From: CANHVK01 sp046304235 | GTDB taxonomy: Bacteria; Bacteroidota; Bacteroidia; Flavobacteriales_D; Crocinitomicaceae | Reading direction: 5' to 3' | DNA: 8,655 nt | NCBI GenBank assembly: GCA_046304235.1 | Contig: JBKCEW010000036.1 | Span: 1-8,655, forward strand | In this document: piece after piece, positions 6,701 to 8,655 of the stretch | Position numbering within the stretch: the stretch's first letter is position 1 | How the letters are laid out: every line of letters starts with the position of its first letter | Notes under the pieces: generated by a model | Databases searched by the model: none | Told to the model about the DNA's origin: nothing | The model's input: the letters and a program-made list of their open reading frames with translations, nothing else | Program-made: the position numbers and the translations under genes

Positions 6701-8655
6701 CTGAAACCTGTGAAGTTGTTCCAACCTTAGCTGTAGCTCCAGTTGATAATACAAACTGAGCAATCAAACCAGTTACATTGGTTCCTGAAGGAACTGTCAA
6801 TGTAATATTATTTCCGTTGATTACTCCTGTTGTTAGTGGACTTGTAAATCCGAAAGAGGTAATATCACAAGCATTGCTTTTAGGTCCTTGCTGAACATTC
6901 ACAGTTACCGTATATGATTTAGTAGTTGTACCATCTTCAGCTGTTACAGTATATGTTACTGAATTTGAAAAGTTATTTTCTGTTTGACCTGAAATTTGAG
7001 TCGTTGATCCAACTTTCACAGTCGCTCCAGTTGATGCAGTAAACTGTGCAATCAAATTCGTAACATTCGTTCCAGAAGGAACCGTCACTGTGATTGTATT
7101 TCCATTGATTACCCCTGTTGCTTGTGGACTTGTAAAGCCATAAGAAGTTATGTCACATGCATTGCTTTTTGGAGCTTGTTCTATGGTTACATTTACCGTG
7201 TATTGTTTTGTTGTTGTTCCATCTTCAGCGGTTACATCATACGTTACAGCAGTTGTAAAGTTATTTACTGTTTGTCCTGATACCTGTGTAGTGGTTCCTA
7301 CTTTTGCTGTTGATCCTGTAGATAGAGTGAAAGTTGAAATTAAATTTGAAACATTTGTCCCTGAAGGTACAGTTATTGAAATATTATTCCCATTGATAAT
7401 TCCTGTAATTTGTGGGTTAGTAAAACCATAGGAAGTAATTTCACATGCATTGCTTTTACCTGTTAAAGAAATATCATCAAATCTTACCGTTGTGTATTTT
7501 GTATCATCCGTATTGTATACATGTATCCCTAGATAATAAGTTGCATCCTCAGTTACTGTAAAGGTTGAATTATTGATATAATACTTCCCATCTGCGCTCA
7601 ATGTTGTAGCATTCATTACAGGTATAGTCATACCATCTGCAGTTGCCAACTTACCAACTTTTGTTTCGTATGTGCCCGCAAAATTCACTGCGGTTCCATT
7701 ACTTGTTGTGTTTGCTGACACACGTGCATACAAAGATAAGTTATATGTAAACCCTTTCTTTAATTCTAAACATGGTGAAAAGGCCCAGTCATCTGACTTC
7801 CCTTTTGGCTCTGAAATACGTAAACACGCAACTGCTGCTTGTTGTGTTCCAGTTGTAACTATCGTATTTCCTGTATTGGCAACTCCAAATCCATAACCTC
7901 GCTTATCGATATCTAAAACAGTAAATCCATTCATGCTTGCTCCCTCAAAATTCTCAACAAACGATGATTGGTTTGTTACCAAAGTTGAAAGTTTGTTTGT
8001 TATAGACATTGATGTTGTATCATTTGAAACCAAAGCATCTGATGGTAAACTTGCATATGCCTTAATTACATACTTATTCGCTTGCGAAAAATCTAACTTA
8101 CTAGTGAAAATACATAATGCAGTATCATTATAGGCTAAGGTATTTTTTGGTTGTAAGGTTTTATAATCTAACCATTGTGCATTTTCGGTTACAGCAGAAC
8201 CTCCATTTATTTTGTAACTTATAGGTAAGGTTCCTGTATTCAATGTTGTCAAACCATTATTCTTAACATAGATTGCAATCTCATTGGTGTTCGTTAAACA
8301 ACTCTGAACTGCCTGTGATTGTCCTTTAATTAACCCTCCAAATATCGCTACTTCATTCTGTGGTATCTCTGCAATTGTAACATCATCTATAAACCAAGCA
8401 TAATCATAATCATTAGCTTCGGGAGTTCCTACAAACCTAAATCTAATCCATACTTGAGACTGATTTGCTGCTACAGATGAGATATCAATACCTACTAATT
8501 CAGGGTTTGCTGACGAAACATCTGATTTATATTTTGTATCGTTATAAACAAATTTTGTCCATTTCTGTCCATCTATACTAACTTCTAACAAAGTAGAATC
8601 TTTCCACTTACGATACAATTGATTATATTGTACTTTAATGTTGTTTTTTCCTAAT
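3441..8655 (-). CDS. Giant T9SS-secreted surface protein with eleven DUF5018-like Ig repeats, 5'-truncated
   Basis: The frame is open from the right edge to TAA at 3441-3443: 1,737 codons, with the start outside the window. A TTG at 8616-8618 is in frame, but 12 more sense codons precede it, so it is not the start. Residues below are numbered from that TTG codon. Residues up to about 84 end in YAWFIDDVTI, typical of MAM/lectin-like domains. Residues 89-208 resemble a CARDB-type segment. Residues 218-387 look like a choice-of-anchor-J jelly roll (DDWAFSPCLEL, then VRFDDISL). Repeats run from 389-673 and 878-1637, separated by a non-repeat domain at 674-877. Residues 1638-1725 are the T9SS sorting domain. 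The protein should cross the outer membrane by T9SS and be anchored to or released from the surface. An adhesin or matrix role is inferred; no catalytic domain is visible in this part, though one could lie upstream. Confidence 0.9.
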   Translation of the reverse strand, partial: LGKNNIKVQYNQLYRKWKDSTLLEVSIDGQKWTKFVYNDTKYKSDVSSANPELVGIDISSVAANQSQVWIRFRFVGTPEANDYDYAWFIDDVTIAEIPQNEVAIFGGLIKGQSQAVQSCLTNTNEIAIYVKNNGLTTLNTGTLPISYKINGGSAVTENAQWLDYKTLQPKNTLAYNDTALCIFTSKLDFSQANKYVIKAYASLPSDALVSNDTTSMSITNKLSTLVTNQSSFVENFEGASMNGFTVLDIDKRGYGFGVANTGNTIVTTGTQQAAVACLRISEPKGKSDDWAFSPCLELKKGFTYNLSLYARVSANTTSNGTAVNFAGTYETKVGKLATADGMTIPVMNATTLSADGKYYINNSTFTVTEDATYYLGIHVYNTDDTKYTTVRFDDISLTGKSNACEITSYGFTNPQITGIINGNNISITVPSGTNVSNLISTFTLSTGSTAKVGTTTQVSGQTVNNFTTAVTYDVTAEDGTTTKQYTVNVTIEQAPKSNACDITSYGFTSPQATGVINGNTITVTVPSGTNVTNLIAQFTASTGATVKVGSTTQISGQTENNFSNSVTYTVTAEDGTTTKSYTVTVNVQQGPKSNACDITSFGFTSPLTTGVINGNNITLTVPSGTNVTGLIAQFVLSTGATAKVGTTSQVSGQTANNFTTTVTYIVTAEDGTTSKTYTVNVTIQTQNCQDLDNWAKGNNTTPKLYSIGAGGFITDGYLTGVNKYYFQGLYEKYSDIGDTKNHQLKTVSYWFGNIVAGAPSNTLKFIGYKPDPTTKLPKDTIFVVTKTVDEVAKGLDNNGFYNLDLSNTKVKFSGDFYVGISFGYKNEWGGTSTTTPQDTIAILSNDYQASGATINSAYIGFKTSNGFIFDTLIPTGKISYGIFPTICDLSSANDIVSFGFTNPAAQGVISGNTINVTVPIGTNLQSLIPTFTISQDAEITIGNVKQISGQTSNNYTSALTYTVTADDGSTKNYTVVVTFQQAPKSNACDITAYSFVSPQTTGVINGNNITLTVPTGNIVTIFIAQFTASTGATVRVGSTTQISGQTTNNFTNSVTYTVTAEDGTTTKSYTVTVNVQQGPKSNACDITSFGFTSPLTTGVINGNNITLTVPTGTNLTNLIAQFGLSTGATVKVGSTTQISGQTANNFSNSVTYTVTAEDGTTTKSYVVTVNVQQSPKSNACDITSFKLVSLSVIGVINGNSITLTIPAGTNVSSLISQFTLSTGASVKVGATTQVSGQTANNFTNAVTYVVTAEDGSTTKTYTVTVVTSTSLSSAKDILTFGFTNPQATGVINGTAISVTVPNGTDISTLVASFTVSPKATVTVKNVTQQSGKNVNDFTTIVSYVVTAEDGSTKTYTVTVTQLPKLSSDKDFLSFGIKTPAVNGTINGTTINVVLPDGTSLSSLIATFTVSPKATVKVGSAAQTSGVTTNNFTTTVIYTVTAEDGTTKNYTVVVSIQSTSGSSAKELISFGIYQPIIPGVINGTAVTIKSSTKSIDVTSLLISFEVSPGAKLVLSGTTLTSRVSKLNFANPVTVTVVAADGTKKDYIINLELPKSNQKMVIFFKSMNPYSEGKIDSLKKEIRISVPYGTLVSQIQPVFMVSEGATVKIGNVQQISGANTVDFTKPVVYTIVAEDGSSVTYTVYVDIQPKSTLGIEEQDQNVVSIYPNPSNGVFILKATSGSVIVSIMDAQGKVVLNQEVTSYAGEEMQLDLTQFGKGIYFATVQNYESTKMLKLEVIE
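3708..5987 (-). repeat. DUF5018-like Ig repeats 4-11 (second block)
   Basis: Eight tandem units: 5703-5987, 5415-5702, 5127-5414, 4845-5126, 4560-4841, 4275-4559, 3999-4274 and 3708-3998. Repeats 5, 6 and 7 start SNACDIT like repeats 1-3. Repeats 4 and 8-10 start with an SSA(N/K) or SSDK form without the cysteine. Repeats 10 and 11 are the most diverged: repeat 10 has lost the SGQT motif, and repeat 11 starts SNQKMVIFF. All keep the closing (T/V)(V/A)A(E/D)DG signature. Confidence 0.85.
5341..5588 (-). repeat. Long direct repeat, copy B (repeat 5/6 junction)
   Basis: Partner of 6805-7052, with seven mismatches in 248 bp. A third, shorter relative at 5173-5276 (in repeat 6) matches 6925-7028 with two mismatches in 104 bp. 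All copies are in frame, so recombination between them would add or remove whole repeats without breaking the gene. Confidence 0.95.
5988..6599 (-). other. Non-repeat domain inserted between repeats 3 and 4
   Basis: About 204 residues (674-877) that do not match the flanking repeats. It opens NCQDLDNWAKGNNTTP, has the strands TVSYWFGN and TLKFIGYKP, a stretch reading FSGDFYVGISFGYKNEW, and closes ISYGIFPTICDL. This resembles beta-rich domains with a (F/Y)xVGI(S/E)F strand seen in other T9SS-exported proteins, but I cannot name a family. Cysteines at residues 676 and 875 sit at its two ends and could pair. Confidence 0.65.
6600..7454 (-). repeat. DUF5018-like Ig repeats 1-3 (first block)
   Basis: Three tandem units of about 285-288 bp: repeat 1 at 7167-7454, repeat 2 at 6879-7166 and repeat 3 at 6600-6878. 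Each starts SNAC(D/E)ITS(Y/F)GF, passes through GxINGNxI and VPSGTNV, then STG(A/S)T and QxSGQT, and ends near VTAEDGTT plus a YTV strand. Repeats 1 and 2 end in a Q-x-P-K linker. The layout matches the DUF5018 Ig-like beta-sandwich. Confidence 0.85.
6805..7052 (-). repeat. Long direct repeat, copy A (repeat 2/3 junction)
   Basis: This 248-bp stretch matches 5341-5588 base for base except for seven mismatches, in the same orientation, offset by exactly 1,464 bp (488 codons). The first 98 bp (6805-6902 against 5341-5438) are identical. It spans the boundary between protein repeats 3 and 2. Confidence 0.95.
7455..8655 (-). other. N-terminal lectin-like, CARDB-like and jelly-roll segments of the giant protein
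   Basis: This part encodes three non-repetitive domains. The first (8655 to about 8367) contains EVSIDGQKWTKF and ends with YAWFIDDVTI, a pattern shared with MAM/concanavalin-like domains. The second (about 8354-7995) begins NEVAIFGG, has SCLTNTNEIAIYVKNNG and ISYKINGG, and resembles CARDB-like beta-sandwiches of Bacteroidota exoproteins. The third (about 7967-7458) begins FVENFEGASMNGFTVLD, contains DDWAFSPCLELKKG and ends VRFDDISLTG, like choice-of-anchor-J or cleaved-adhesin domains. Domain names are by motif resemblance only. Confidence 0.6.

Noticed and set aside
3708..7454. CRISPR-like or satellite array suggested by regular ~288-bp periodicity
   Set aside because: The period equals about 96 codons, the frame stays open, and the units encode Ig-like domains. 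It is a coding tandem repeat.
7150..8133. Plus-strand frames at 7150-7431, 7672-7896 and 7933-8133
   Set aside because: They are antisense to the giant gene. The low-complexity Thr/Val/Ser repeats on the minus strand naturally leave open antisense frames rich in Val, Phe and Cys.
8616..8618. TTG as the start of the giant protein
   Set aside because: Twelve in-frame sense codons precede it up to the window edge, and there is no signal peptide after it although the protein carries a T9SS domain. The true start must lie outside the window.

Overview
The window looks like a stretch of a Bacteroidota chromosome, most likely Flavobacteriales. The base composition is AT-rich, intergenic DNA is very AT-rich, and the promoter-like elements match the Bacteroidota consensus (TAnnTTTG). 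One gene encodes a Bacteroidota-type LptD, and another ends in a type IX secretion (T9SS) type A sorting domain. I cannot name a genus from the sequence alone.

Layout from left to right. (1) Positions 1-142, minus strand: the N-terminus of an exported N-acetylmuramoyl-L-alanine amidase, running off the left edge. (2) Positions 143-216: a short divergent promoter region. (3) Positions 217-2751, plus strand: an LptD-like outer-membrane protein for LPS/lipooligosaccharide assembly, with a TTG start. (4) Positions 2808-3044, minus strand: a small unrecognised protein with two predicted membrane segments, convergent with lptD. (5) Positions 3045-3440: about 400 bp of non-coding AT-rich DNA holding one strong intrinsic terminator (3387-3418) and a weaker hairpin (3300-3326). 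(6) Positions 3441-8655, minus strand: the last 1,737 codons of a giant surface or secreted protein, open through the right edge.

The giant protein is the most notable object. It has an N-terminal lectin/MAM-like segment, a CARDB-like segment, a second jelly-roll (choice-of-anchor-J-like) segment, then eleven ~95-residue Ig-like repeats of the DUF5018 type, and a T9SS sorting domain. A ~204-residue non-repeat domain sits between repeats 3 and 4. Some repeats are near-identical at DNA level although they lie almost 1.5 kb apart, which points to recent duplication or gene conversion.

The amidase and LptD both serve the cell envelope (peptidoglycan remodelling and outer-membrane LPS insertion) and are divergently transcribed from a 74-bp gap. 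The giant protein is a separate, terminator-bounded unit, probably a surface adhesin or matrix protein. I see no RNA genes, CRISPR arrays, insertion sequences or defence system here. The window is mostly ordinary envelope genes plus one unusual repeat protein.
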